Shown here piece by piece: positions 23,601 through 32,315 of a stretch of DNA of 64,000 nt. The notes under the pieces are model-generated. The model saw only the letters and a program-made list of their open reading frames with translations, was not told the origin of the DNA and did not search any database. The DNA is from Trichaptum fuscoviolaceum (lineage: Eukaryota; Basidiomycota; Agaricomycetes; Hymenochaetales; Trichaptaceae): assembly GCA_910574455.1 (NCBI GenBank), contig CAJSYZ010000002.1:707671-771670 (forward strand), written 5' to 3'. The stretch's first letter is position 1, and each line of letters starts with the position of its first letter. A program made the translations under genes and the position numbers.

Positions 23601-24119
23601 TTCCTCGCTTCTTTCTCACTCAATCATTTGTTTTATTTACACACCCAGGACGCCTTTCCAAGGCAGTTTCCCCCAACCGAGCGCCACTGTATCAACACTA
23701 CCACCGACATATTGTATCAACAACCATTCCTGTAACTGTATGCGCTCCCCTATTTCTCCAGCAACACTGCGCCTTATGATACCCTCATGATACCTCACTT
23801 TGATCATACCCTCTGAACTCTTTCTTATTGTTTTGGAGATCTTTATTCGTCCAATGAGAAGTCATCCGAAGGACAACCCCATATGTCAGTGATATTACTA
23901 GCTACCGAGCCAAGTGCTAGTACTTGCCATTGCTTGGGATGCCAGCGTCCGGGTAACCTGACATGGTGTGTGCTGCATATTCTCCCCTTTCTCTTTGCTC
24001 ACGTCGCATCACTCCCAAGGAACTTCGCAATGACAAACTCATCAGCAATTTACAGCTCTCCAACCACTCCAACTCCGCTTATACTTCGCCTATTGCGTTC
24101 TAGCCATTCAGGCTCTCTG
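23601..24119. other. No gene recognised
   Basis: Between the LINE remnant and the Gypsy 5' LTR. T- and C-rich sequence with short frames only. The Gypsy target site CTCTG is its last five bases. Confidence 0.6.
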
Positions 24120-24665
24120 TGTTATGCATCAAGCATACGGACCATGTTTACCTTTGTTTACCTCACGTAACCCGATTAGGCTATGCTTACCTTTGTCTCT
24201 CGGACTTTACCATTTAACCTTTTTACCTTTAACCTTCGGTGCCCCAGGTAGCCCCCTTTTACTGCCTCTTTGTTTACATTACCCCTTCGCTTTACCATAG
24301 CCCCAGTTAGCCCTACGTAGCCCCAGTTAGCCCCATTTCCCCTGTTTCACAGTTAGCCCTAGTTAGCCCCAGTTAGCCCCAGTTAGCCCCAGTTAGCCCC
24401 AGCTAGCCCCAGAAGCGCGTTCTATTTATGTTTTCCCCCTCTGTAGTATATAAACCCCTGTACATAGGCCTTCGGATGACACTTAAGTCAATCCTCCTAT
24501 AGTCTTTCACACCATCGTGCCAAAGACTCTGTTCACCTACGACTTCCGAGCTTAAGAGAGCCTCGTTAAAGCGCCCACTCTTATCTCACCACTTGTTTGT
24601 TCACAAACAACGCTTTTGTCACTTATCATTTCCGTGATAAGTCTTCCGAAGCCGTGAACGTAACA
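24120..24665 (+). repeat. 5' LTR of the Gypsy element
   Basis: 546 bp. The U3 contains a 10-bp tandem array, AGTTAGCCCC and variants, at about 24,295-24,412, then a TATA box. Ends ACGTAACA. Confidence 0.97.
24447..24454 (+). promoter_or_regulatory. TATA box of the Gypsy 5' LTR
   Basis: TATATAAA, 38 bp upstream of 24,485, the RNA start predicted from the self-priming match. The only nearby ATG (24,476-24,478) would then lie upstream of the transcript. Confidence 0.7.
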
Positions 24666-24668
24666 ATT

Positions 24669-24679
24669 AGGATTGACTT
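24669..24679 (+). other. Self-priming primer-binding site
   Basis: AGGATTGACTT, three bases after the 5' LTR, is the exact reverse complement of AAGTCAATCCT at 24,485-24,495. The 11-nt pairing ends sharply at both sides. In Tf1 the first 11 nt of the RNA fold back on such a site and are cut to prime reverse transcription. No tRNA-type site is seen. Confidence 0.75.
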
Positions 24680-25229
24680 CTTTCCATAACCTGGAAAGCA
24701 GCAAGACTATTGCACTTGACTCCACTTTCCACCCATCGGAATTAAACAATCCACCCTACAAGAACTAATCCGGAATACTTTCAAAGTAAGTGAACAACTG
24801 GCCATTGATTGCTAACCTTTCAAAGTAGGAAAGAAAGAACTTGAACGACATACGATTGACACATAACTGTGTTGTGTATTCATCTACACAGACGCTCGAA
24901 ACCGACCCGAAGCATTAAGCAGGTTCACGCCCAGAATTAACGGTCCTTGTTACATTAAGGTTGGTGTAAGCGGGATTTGAGGTTCGCGACCCGATCAGAA
25001 AGCAGAGCCAGCCCAGGTAACTTGAAGAGAAGAAAGCAAGCAGAGGAACGGTCCGATCCACCTAGTGAAACTGCTAGACGCATATAGCGAAGATCCAGAG
25101 AGACATAGCTTCACTCGTTGACGACAGAAATACCGGTGAACACAACAGGAAGTTGTTATCCAGCAAACCGAAGTAACATACCGGACGAGCACTCGAGAAG
25201 AGAGTTAGGAGAACCCACTCGTGTTGTAA

Positions 25230-25859
25230 CAACAAGTAGCTCAAGGGAAGAGATCACCCAAGGAAGTGCCCAACCTGAAGGTCTTATTACGAGTTGCCAA
25301 TCATACGGAAAGATTGTTGGAAGACGTGCAGGAGATTTTTATCTTTGACCCCATCCGCATCACAGACATCCCCACCAACTCTACCCCACCCCACACCCCA
25401 TCCGAACTCGAACTATCTGATACAGAGCAGACAACAAGAGCAGAACCCCCATCCGAAGCTCGAGAAAGCATAGTAACCAATCCATTTGTTACTTCGTACT
25501 CAGCCCCTCGACTCGGACAAGAATTCACAAGGGAAACCTATCTTAGCTCAGCATCATCTAACTTCGAAGATCCTCAACACTATTGGACAAGCGAAATAGG
25601 AACATATAACAGGCAATTACCACCTGTAACACCTGTTACTCAAAGGATCCAGGAACAGCATACACCCCCTCCCCCTCCGATCAAACAAGAGATCAAACGC
25701 GAAGGAACTCCCATCCCCCTTCTAGGTTCACCTATCCATCTTAACACACCCACCCCTGGACCATTCCGATCCAAGCTCAGAAGGATCAGAAGAAGACTTA
25801 GTAGCTCTATTTATCAACCAAATAGGCAACCTGGCGGATCTAATCATCCCCAGAACTAG
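25230..25859 (+). other. Leader open frame 1, no ATG
   Basis: 210 open codons without ATG, rich in Pro, Thr and Glu, with a basic C-terminus (RSKLRRIRRRLSSS). It overlaps the next frame by 134 bp, where protein-like sequence appears to move +1. Whether it is translated is unknown. Confidence 0.4.
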
Positions 25860-26376
25860 TCGACTTCACCCTATCCAACCCGGTATATCAGACGAAACAG
25901 AAATTGCAGAGAACTTTAGACTTCTGAAACTCAACGGACTAGATCAACGAATCAAGAAAAGCTACGACGGAGATTCAGTAATCACATCATTGGCATTTCT
26001 TATCCGAAACCGTCGATTCCCCACCAATTGGAAACTAAGGGTAGACTTACTTTGGACAGAAGGACGAGCCTACGTTGGAAGCAACCAAGCCCTTCGAAAC
26101 GACCTTATATACGCAGCACACATCCATCCGGAAACCAACTATCATTACACAGTCCAAACCACTAGGGAACATCTAGATTACGTTTGCTATTGGCCTGACG
26201 TTGAAGAAGACGTTCAAACCTATATCAATCGCTGCGGTTGTCAACCTAGCCTATCCCCAAGTGACATTCCACTCATTTCACCTCCGAATCGTCCCATTCG
26301 ACAAGCCACCCCTATTCCCCCAGTACCCCCGATTCCGGCACAGTATCAGACAAACGGAATCCAAACTACTGATTAG
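25726..26376 (+). other. Leader open frame 2, no ATG, integrase-like HHCC pattern
   Basis: 216 open codons without ATG. It contains H-x5-H-x29-C-x-C with Trp 16 residues after the second His (H codons at 26,125 and 26,143, W at 26,191, C at 26,233 and 26,239). The element's own integrase has H-x6-H-x29-C-x2-C with the same Trp offset. The frame therefore looks like a diverged integrase zinc-binding domain placed ahead of gag. It ends at a TAG four bases into the next open frame. Confidence 0.5.
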
Positions 26377-27242
26377 ACACTCTGGCACCTCGATCACAAC
26401 TACCGGACACCCCTCACCTTGACACCTCGTTTGAATCACTACCTCCCTACCCCCCGGAAAATTCATACTTCGACTACTCGGAACGCTGTTGGTATAGAGC
26501 TCGAGGATTTCATTCCGAATACATCTACTTCAGCAAGCAAGGAAGAGAGTGGAAAGCTATCCCAAAAAGATATCGACACCACCCCGGAGAATTTTACCGC
26601 AGATACAACACAAATTATCAAGCAGTTGACCCGGAAGACGCTGAGGAACGTTACCAAGAGTTACACGGACTAAATCAACCCCAGTCCAGACCATCCCCTC
26701 TTACTCTTACCCACTTACTCCCCCCTTCACCGCTTGATACAAACACTTCACAATCTACCGCATTAACTGCAGCCACATCCCCAGTTGCACCCCCAAGTAC
26801 CCCACCTCCTACTACCCAACCCGACCCCAATACTCCCCGACCTTCTACTCATCAACCCAAGGAAGAAACTTCCCCAGTTGCTCATCCTTTACTCGCAAGC
26901 CCCACCCGGCATAGACACAGCCAATCGCTTGCAGGACCCTCCATCTTAGGCACGGACAAACCTAAAGTTGACGTTGAAATTGAGCAATCCAAGCGATCAG
27001 TCAAGTCTCTAACAGATCGACTTGAAGCCCTCAAACTCAGAGGAGTAACAGATACACCCCCATCTGTAGACAAAGGAAAAGCACCAGAAAGACCTCCGAA
27101 GCAGGAAGAAGAACCTCCAAAGAAGGAAGAAGACAAATTAGACTACGTCGATCCCTTCGACCCTGATCATAAACCCAAAAAGTCTAAATCTCCGACCCCT
27201 GAACCGCCACCTCCACCACCACCTCCACCTCCATCGCCACCA

Positions 27243-28409
27243 ATGGGAACTTCTGGAGAAGCAGCCAACACATCTGGACCCCCGGACAAAATCGAAGAAC
27301 GCAGGAATGGAGCCAATAAACCATTCAACTTCGATGGCAGTCGCAAGGATGCTAGACGATGGCTCGATCTCATGGAGAATTACATCATTCTCACACCCGG
27401 TTACACTACAGATGAAGACAAGGTTCGACTTGCAGCCACATTCTGCAATCTAGGATCAGCTGGTACCTTCATAAACAGCATCATCACCAAAGGAAACAAG
27501 AAACTAGCCGACGGAAAACCATGGGATTATACTTGGGCAAAATTCAAGAAAGATTTCCGAGAACACTTCATATCTGCAGACTACATTGCAGACGCATATG
27601 AGGAACTTATGAAACTCAAGCAAACCCCTGGCATGCGCACAGATCAATATGTCTACGAATTCCAACGACTAGCTTACGATGCAGGAATCGAAGACACCAC
27701 AGTTCTCACCAATCTGTTCAAGAAAGGCCTTCCAATTTCGATCCAAAGGGAACTAATCCGAATTGAAGACAATATGGCAAAGGACACAGCAGGCAAACCC
27801 CTCATGGACCCGTACTACGAAAATGCCCTCAAATTTGGTCTACAATACGAAAGGATGAATCCCCCTCATCAACAGAAACCTTCACAATTCTTTAGGAAAA
27901 AGTACAGCTATCCGAAACGCCGATTCAACCGCAGATATCGAATTCATGAAATGGAAGTTGACTCCGACCTGGAACCGGAACCGGAACCTTCACTCGAAGA
28001 CAAGATGGAAGAATTCAATATCAATGCTATGTATTTCAACAAGCTTACCCCAGAGAAGCAGAAGGAAGCTAGAGACAAAGGTCTTTGTTTCTATTGCGAA
28101 AAACCCGGTCATATGGCGAACAAATGTCCCAAACGCCCATCCCGTCCTAGGAACTCTTTCAAACCTAGAGGAAAACCCCAAGGACGCTTCCCAGGTGCTA
28201 AACGCAGATTCAAGCCCCGAATCAATTCAATGGAAGTGGATGACGATGACTACGATGAAACGGACACCCTGGAAGACAAGGCATATCAAATCAACGAGAT
28301 TATTACCAGTCTTGATGATCAGTCTCGAGAGGAACTATTCAACACTTTGGACGAACTCGACAATGAAGATTTCGATGAATATGGCAACTACGATGCTGCA
28401 AATTTTTGA
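27243..28409 (+). CDS. gag: Gag polyprotein with zinc knuckle
   Basis: Structural protein that packages the element RNA. The ATG at 27,243 is the first in the transcript. Residues about 20-200 fit the retrotransposon Gag fold (FNFDGSRKDARRWLDLMENY; WAKFKKDFREHF; QYVYEFQRLAYDAG). A CCHC knuckle, CFYCEKPGHMANKC, follows at about 28,087-28,128, then a basic tail and an acidic C-terminus ending DAANF. The same frame is open 290 codons further upstream (from 26,373) without any ATG, with protein-like sequence including a poly-Pro run, so an N-terminally extended Gag made from a non-ATG start or by frameshifting from leader frame 2 is possible. Stop at 28,407-28,409. Confidence 0.93.
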   Translation: MGTSGEAANTSGPPDKIEERRNGANKPFNFDGSRKDARRWLDLMENYIILTPGYTTDEDKVRLAATFCNLGSAGTFINSIITKGNKKLADGKPWDYTWAKFKKDFREHFISADYIADAYEELMKLKQTPGMRTDQYVYEFQRLAYDAGIEDTTVLTNLFKKGLPISIQRELIRIEDNMAKDTAGKPLMDPYYENALKFGLQYERMNPPHQQKPSQFFRKKYSYPKRRFNRRYRIHEMEVDSDLEPEPEPSLEDKMEEFNINAMYFNKLTPEKQKEARDKGLCFYCEKPGHMANKCPKRPSRPRNSFKPRGKPQGRFPGAKRRFKPRINSMEVDDDDYDETDTLEDKAYQINEIITSLDDQSREELFNTLDELDNEDFDEYGNYDAANF

Positions 28410-30262
28410 ACAGCTCAGAGTTGGTTAACCCGGTTCAACTCAACACTGTTGTTCTAAATGGCAACATCTCATCATTTCGAATCCCGGTCAAATTACTCGT
28501 TAACGGACGCCTCATCACTATCAATGCCCTTCTTGACACCGGAGCACAACTGAACTTTATCAACTCGGACTTAGTTGATAAGCTCAACATCAAAATGCAT
28601 AAACTTGATAAAGCTTTACAAGTTAGCAATGCCGATGGAACTCTGAACAAGAACGGAACAGTTTCAGAACGGATTCGATTGAATCTCACCCACCCTCATT
28701 CAACCTCGACAATCTTTTATCGGACACACATTCCAAGCGACGATGTTATTCTAGGACTACCTTGGTTCAAGCAAGCAAAGCCCCAGATTAACTGGAATGA
28801 TGATACGATCACCATCAACAAGATCACTGTCTCTACTCGACTCGAACAGCAAAAGCAAAAGCCAAAGGAGAAACTCAATATTCCAGATGAATATTTGGAA
28901 TATGCGGACATCTTCTCAGAAAATGAAATCCAAACCTACCCCCCTGCCCGACCCTATGATATGGAGATCAAAACGTTACCAAGTTTTGTGCCAAAAATTC
29001 ACAAACCGTACCCGGTCCCATACCATCAACAACCGATTCTCACTACGTTAATTGACGACTTGCTCAACAAAGGATTTATCAAGGAATCTAACTCCCCAAT
29101 GGCATCACCTTTCTTCTTTATTGATAAGAAAGATGGAACACTCCGACCAGTACAGGATTACAGATACCTTAACTCGCATACAGTCAAAGATGCATATCCT
29201 ATGCCAAACTCGCAGCAACTACTTGATCAACTCCGAGGATCCAAATACTTCACTACCCTCGATATCCGACAAGGTTATCACAACATTCGCATCAAGGAAT
29301 CCGATCAATGGAAAGCAGCCTTTGTATGCAACAGGAAACTCTACCAGCCAACCGTTATGTTTTTCGGTCTATGCAACTCACCTGCGGTTTTTCAACGCTT
29401 CATGAATGACATTCTAGCAGAGCAAATACGCCAGAACAAGGTCATTGTTTACATGGACGACCTACTCATTCATGCCCCGACTCTCAAGCAACTCATTGAA
29501 AACACCAAAGAAGTTTTTCAAATCCTAAAGGACAATAAACTCTACGTCAAACCAGCAAAATGCCGATTTCACCAACTCGAAGTACCATTTCTTGGTTACA
29601 TTATTTCGGAATCAAAGATCAAGACAGACCCCTCCAAGATACAAGGGATACTTGACTGGACCACTCCGAAATGTCTCAAAGACGTTAGATCATTTACAGG
29701 TTTTACCAACTTCTATCGCAGATTCATTCCGAACTATGCAACTATATGCCGACCACTCGATCAACTTAAACGGAAGGACACACCTTTTGTCTGGACAGAC
29801 AAATGTGAAAAGGCTTTTCAGACACTCAAGGAACTCTTTTCGAAGGAACCCCTCCTTATGCAACCCGACCCACACAAACCATTCTATCTTGAAACGGACG
29901 CCTCAGCCGTAGCCACTGGAGCAGCACTACGCCAACATGACGAAAACGGTCAACTCAAACCCATAGGTTATATTTCTCAAGCTCTCAACCCGACGCAACG
30001 CAACTGGCAAATATATGACAGAGAATTATTTGCTATTATTCGAGCACTCCAAATGTGGAGACACTATCTACTTGGAAGCCCGCATACAGTTACGATTCAT
30101 TGCGACCACAAGAATCTGACTTATTGGAGACAACCCCAACGCTTGACCCCTCGACAAGCTCGATGGCAGAATGAACTCTCAAGATACAATTACAAGATAC
30201 AAGCCATACCAGGAAAACACATGATCCAATCCGATGCCCTACCGACATGCGGACCATTTTAA
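28379..30262 (+). CDS. pol: Pol, first part: protease, reverse transcriptase, RNase H
   Basis: Open in the -1 frame relative to gag, with no ATG at its beginning, so expression by frameshift is expected. Domains in order: aspartic protease with active-site ALLDTGAQ (about 28,530), reverse transcriptase with FFIDKKDGTLRPVQDYR and catalytic YMDDLL (about 29,451), and RNase H with LETDASAVATGAALRQ (about 29,890) and HCDHKNLTYW. It ends in a shifted frame just where SDALPTCGPF replaces the usual DALSRR-like hinge before integrase. The integrase continues in the +1 frame, so either two bases are missing or one was gained near 30,240. Confidence 0.93.
   Translation: MWQLRCCKFLNSSELVNPVQLNTVVLNGNISSFRIPVKLLVNGRLITINALLDTGAQLNFINSDLVDKLNIKMHKLDKALQVSNADGTLNKNGTVSERIRLNLTHPHSTSTIFYRTHIPSDDVILGLPWFKQAKPQINWNDDTITINKITVSTRLEQQKQKPKEKLNIPDEYLEYADIFSENEIQTYPPARPYDMEIKTLPSFVPKIHKPYPVPYHQQPILTTLIDDLLNKGFIKESNSPMASPFFFIDKKDGTLRPVQDYRYLNSHTVKDAYPMPNSQQLLDQLRGSKYFTTLDIRQGYHNIRIKESDQWKAAFVCNRKLYQPTVMFFGLCNSPAVFQRFMNDILAEQIRQNKVIVYMDDLLIHAPTLKQLIENTKEVFQILKDNKLYVKPAKCRFHQLEVPFLGYIISESKIKTDPSKIQGILDWTTPKCLKDVRSFTGFTNFYRRFIPNYATICRPLDQLKRKDTPFVWTDKCEKAFQTLKELFSKEPLLMQPDPHKPFYLETDASAVATGAALRQHDENGQLKPIGYISQALNPTQRNWQIYDRELFAIIRALQMWRHYLLGSPHTVTIHCDHKNLTYWRQPQRLTPRQARWQNELSRYNYKIQAIPGKHMIQSDALPTCGPF
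28400..28406 (+). promoter_or_regulatory. Predicted -1 ribosomal frameshift heptamer
   Basis: A AAT TTT in gag codon phase, immediately followed by the gag TGA. It fits the canonical X XXY YYZ pattern. Slippage by one base leads into the pol frame, which is open from 28,379. The gag/pol overlap is only about 31 bp, so this is the sole good site. A downstream stimulatory structure was not verified. Confidence 0.7.
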
Positions 30263-31832
30263 AACGGAAGGAGAACTTAGCAACGAAGTTACACTTCTAC
30301 CAGGGAAAGTTTTTCTCAAAGAAATGGAACTCCTAGCCACCCGAATTGAAGAAGCCGAAGAAGATGACAGGAACATCATCGATGTCGATGACCTTCACCT
30401 CCAAATACGCAAAGAAACTGGAGATATTCAGGAAACAATGAGCCTTCTACAGAAAGAATTACCACTCACCAAACCCAAAATGACCGACTTCACAATCAAG
30501 GATCAATTGGTACACTTCAGGAACAAGATCTATGTGCCAAGGAACACGGAAATCATGCGCAACCTCCTACGACTATATCATGACTTACCGACTCGAAACC
30601 ACCCTGGAGTAGCGAATACAATGGAACAAATTCGACGAACATATTACTGGCCAAGAATGCAACAGTTCGTGACGAAATACATCCAAGGATGTGCTATCTG
30701 TCAACAGATGAAGATCAACCACCATCCTCTTGTACCTCCACTCAACCCGATCATCGCAGATAAAGACACTTACCCGTTTGCAACCGTCAACATCGATTTC
30801 ATCACAGACCTCCCAGAATCTGATGGATTCGACAGCATATGTGTTATTGTGGATCATGACTGCACCAAGGCAATTGTACTCACTCCATGCACCAAGACGA
30901 TCACTGCACTAGACACTGCACAACTGTACTTCGACAATGTGTACAGACGATTCGGATTACCAAGGAAAATAATCTCGGATCGAGGACCACAGTTTGCATC
31001 TATGGTGTTCAGACAGCTATGCCGATTGCTTCACATCAAGCAGGCAATGTCTACAGCATATCACCCACAGACTGATGGACAAGCAGAGCGCAGCAATCAG
31101 GAGATCGAAGCATACTTTAGAATCTATGCAGCAAATCACCCCCACCTCTGGAGCAAATACATCCCCCTCATGGAATTCACACACAACAATCGGAAACATT
31201 CAACCACGAAACAGAGCCCCTTTCGACTACTAATGGGATATGATCCAACATCATTCCCCTCGGAAAAATCGGAACTTGATAGCAACATTCCGACGCTCAA
31301 GAATCGACTATCAAAGATACTAGAACTCCGAAATGATGCAGAAGCAGCTCTAACTCTCGCACAGGAATATCAGCGCGAAGCTCAATCTACCCATTTCAAG
31401 CCACTATACATTGGACAATCTGTATGGTTAGAAGCAAGGAACCTCCGAAGAACCGGACTACCCTCAAAGTTTCAATCAAAACGCGAAGGACCCTTCGTTA
31501 TCAAGCGAAAACTCAGGGATAATGTCTATGAACTCGAACTGCCTAGAACTTGGAAAATTCACCCTGTATTCCACGCCTCCCTTCTAACTCCCAACACCGA
31601 GACAGTAGAACATGGGCCAGCCTATTCAAAACCTCCACCTGACCTTATCGATGGAGAAGAAGAATTCGAAGTAGAAGCAATTCTACAGCACAAAGGAGCC
31701 CCGAATCGAAGGAAGTACCTTATCAAATGGTTAGGATACCCGACTAGCAACAACACATGGGCCTCAGAAGACGCACTAAAGCATTCAGAAGAACTTCTAT
31801 CAGCATACAAGGAGTTGCACAAGCTGAAGTAG
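30234..31832 (+). CDS. pol: Pol, second part: integrase with chromodomain
   Basis: About 530 residues in the +1 frame relative to the RT part. Numbering from the ATG at 30,234, an HHCC zinc-binding domain has H116, H123, C153 and C156. The catalytic core has D188, D249 and E285 (D,D-60,D-35-E spacing). A GPF/Y-like module (REGPFVIKRKLRDNVYEL) follows, and a C-terminal chromodomain (EEFEVEAILQHK, YLIKWLGYP) ends the protein. Chromodomains of this type steer insertion to marked chromatin. The ATG is probably not the real start: the upstream reading frame joins RNase H, so a frameshift mutation, an assembly indel or a programmed event lies at 30,237-30,262. Confidence 0.92.
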   Translation: MPYRHADHFKTEGELSNEVTLLPGKVFLKEMELLATRIEEAEEDDRNIIDVDDLHLQIRKETGDIQETMSLLQKELPLTKPKMTDFTIKDQLVHFRNKIYVPRNTEIMRNLLRLYHDLPTRNHPGVANTMEQIRRTYYWPRMQQFVTKYIQGCAICQQMKINHHPLVPPLNPIIADKDTYPFATVNIDFITDLPESDGFDSICVIVDHDCTKAIVLTPCTKTITALDTAQLYFDNVYRRFGLPRKIISDRGPQFASMVFRQLCRLLHIKQAMSTAYHPQTDGQAERSNQEIEAYFRIYAANHPHLWSKYIPLMEFTHNNRKHSTTKQSPFRLLMGYDPTSFPSEKSELDSNIPTLKNRLSKILELRNDAEAALTLAQEYQREAQSTHFKPLYIGQSVWLEARNLRRTGLPSKFQSKREGPFVIKRKLRDNVYELELPRTWKIHPVFHASLLTPNTETVEHGPAYSKPPPDLIDGEEEFEVEAILQHKGAPNRRKYLIKWLGYPTSNNTWASEDALKHSEELLSAYKELHKLK

Positions 31833-32315
31833 CCCAATTTGGATAAAGCGGACACACAACGCGACCCTCTTAACCCGATTTGGACACCTTGGACCTACAA
31901 GCACAACTTCTTAGCCCCCTCCTCAGACTTCTTGCCCCACTGCGGCTAGATAACAAGACTTCTTGCCCCCGAAGTTTGATATCGAAGAACCAACATGCCC
32001 CACTGTGCCCCAGAAGCTTTCTACTGATTCAACGACCACATGATCAACTAGAAACTTCGTATAAATGCACCAGAAGCCACCCCACCTTCTCCCCATTCTC
32101 ATGCACACCTTCTATGACATTATCCGACTTCTTATCTGGATAGCTCATTTACAAATCCACCCTATCATCACACGCACCTCTTTCCGACTCTTCCATCTCT
32201 TTCTCATCTGGTACTATCTTCCCAGAACGCCGACCTACCACCTTCTGGATACACGATCTAGAACTACACTATCTAGGACGAAGCACTCATATTTACGTTG
32301 GCCTTGGGCCGAATA

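Larger units (their letters stand above)
24485..27242 (+). promoter_or_regulatory. ATG-free 2.76-kb leader of the Gypsy RNA
   Basis: Reading every line from 24,479 to 27,242, I find no ATG on the plus strand in any frame, while the reverse complement CAT occurs about fifty times. The first ATG is that of gag at 27,243. The leader is not stop-rich: it holds long open frames (25,230-25,859, 25,726-26,376, 26,373 onward). This looks like selection for unhindered ribosome scanning, or for translation that does not begin at ATG. Confidence 0.85.

Noticed and set aside
24295..24412. Regular 10-bp array considered as a CRISPR-like repeat
   Set aside because: No spacers. It is a promoter-proximal tandem repeat duplicated in both LTRs of a eukaryotic retrotransposon.
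24786..24828. GTAAGT...GCTAAC...TAG inside the Gypsy leader, resembling a small intron
   Set aside because: Only 43 nt, and the ends coincide with a direct repeat of CTTTCAAAGTA, so it may be a simple duplication. An intron would be lost on retrotransposition.
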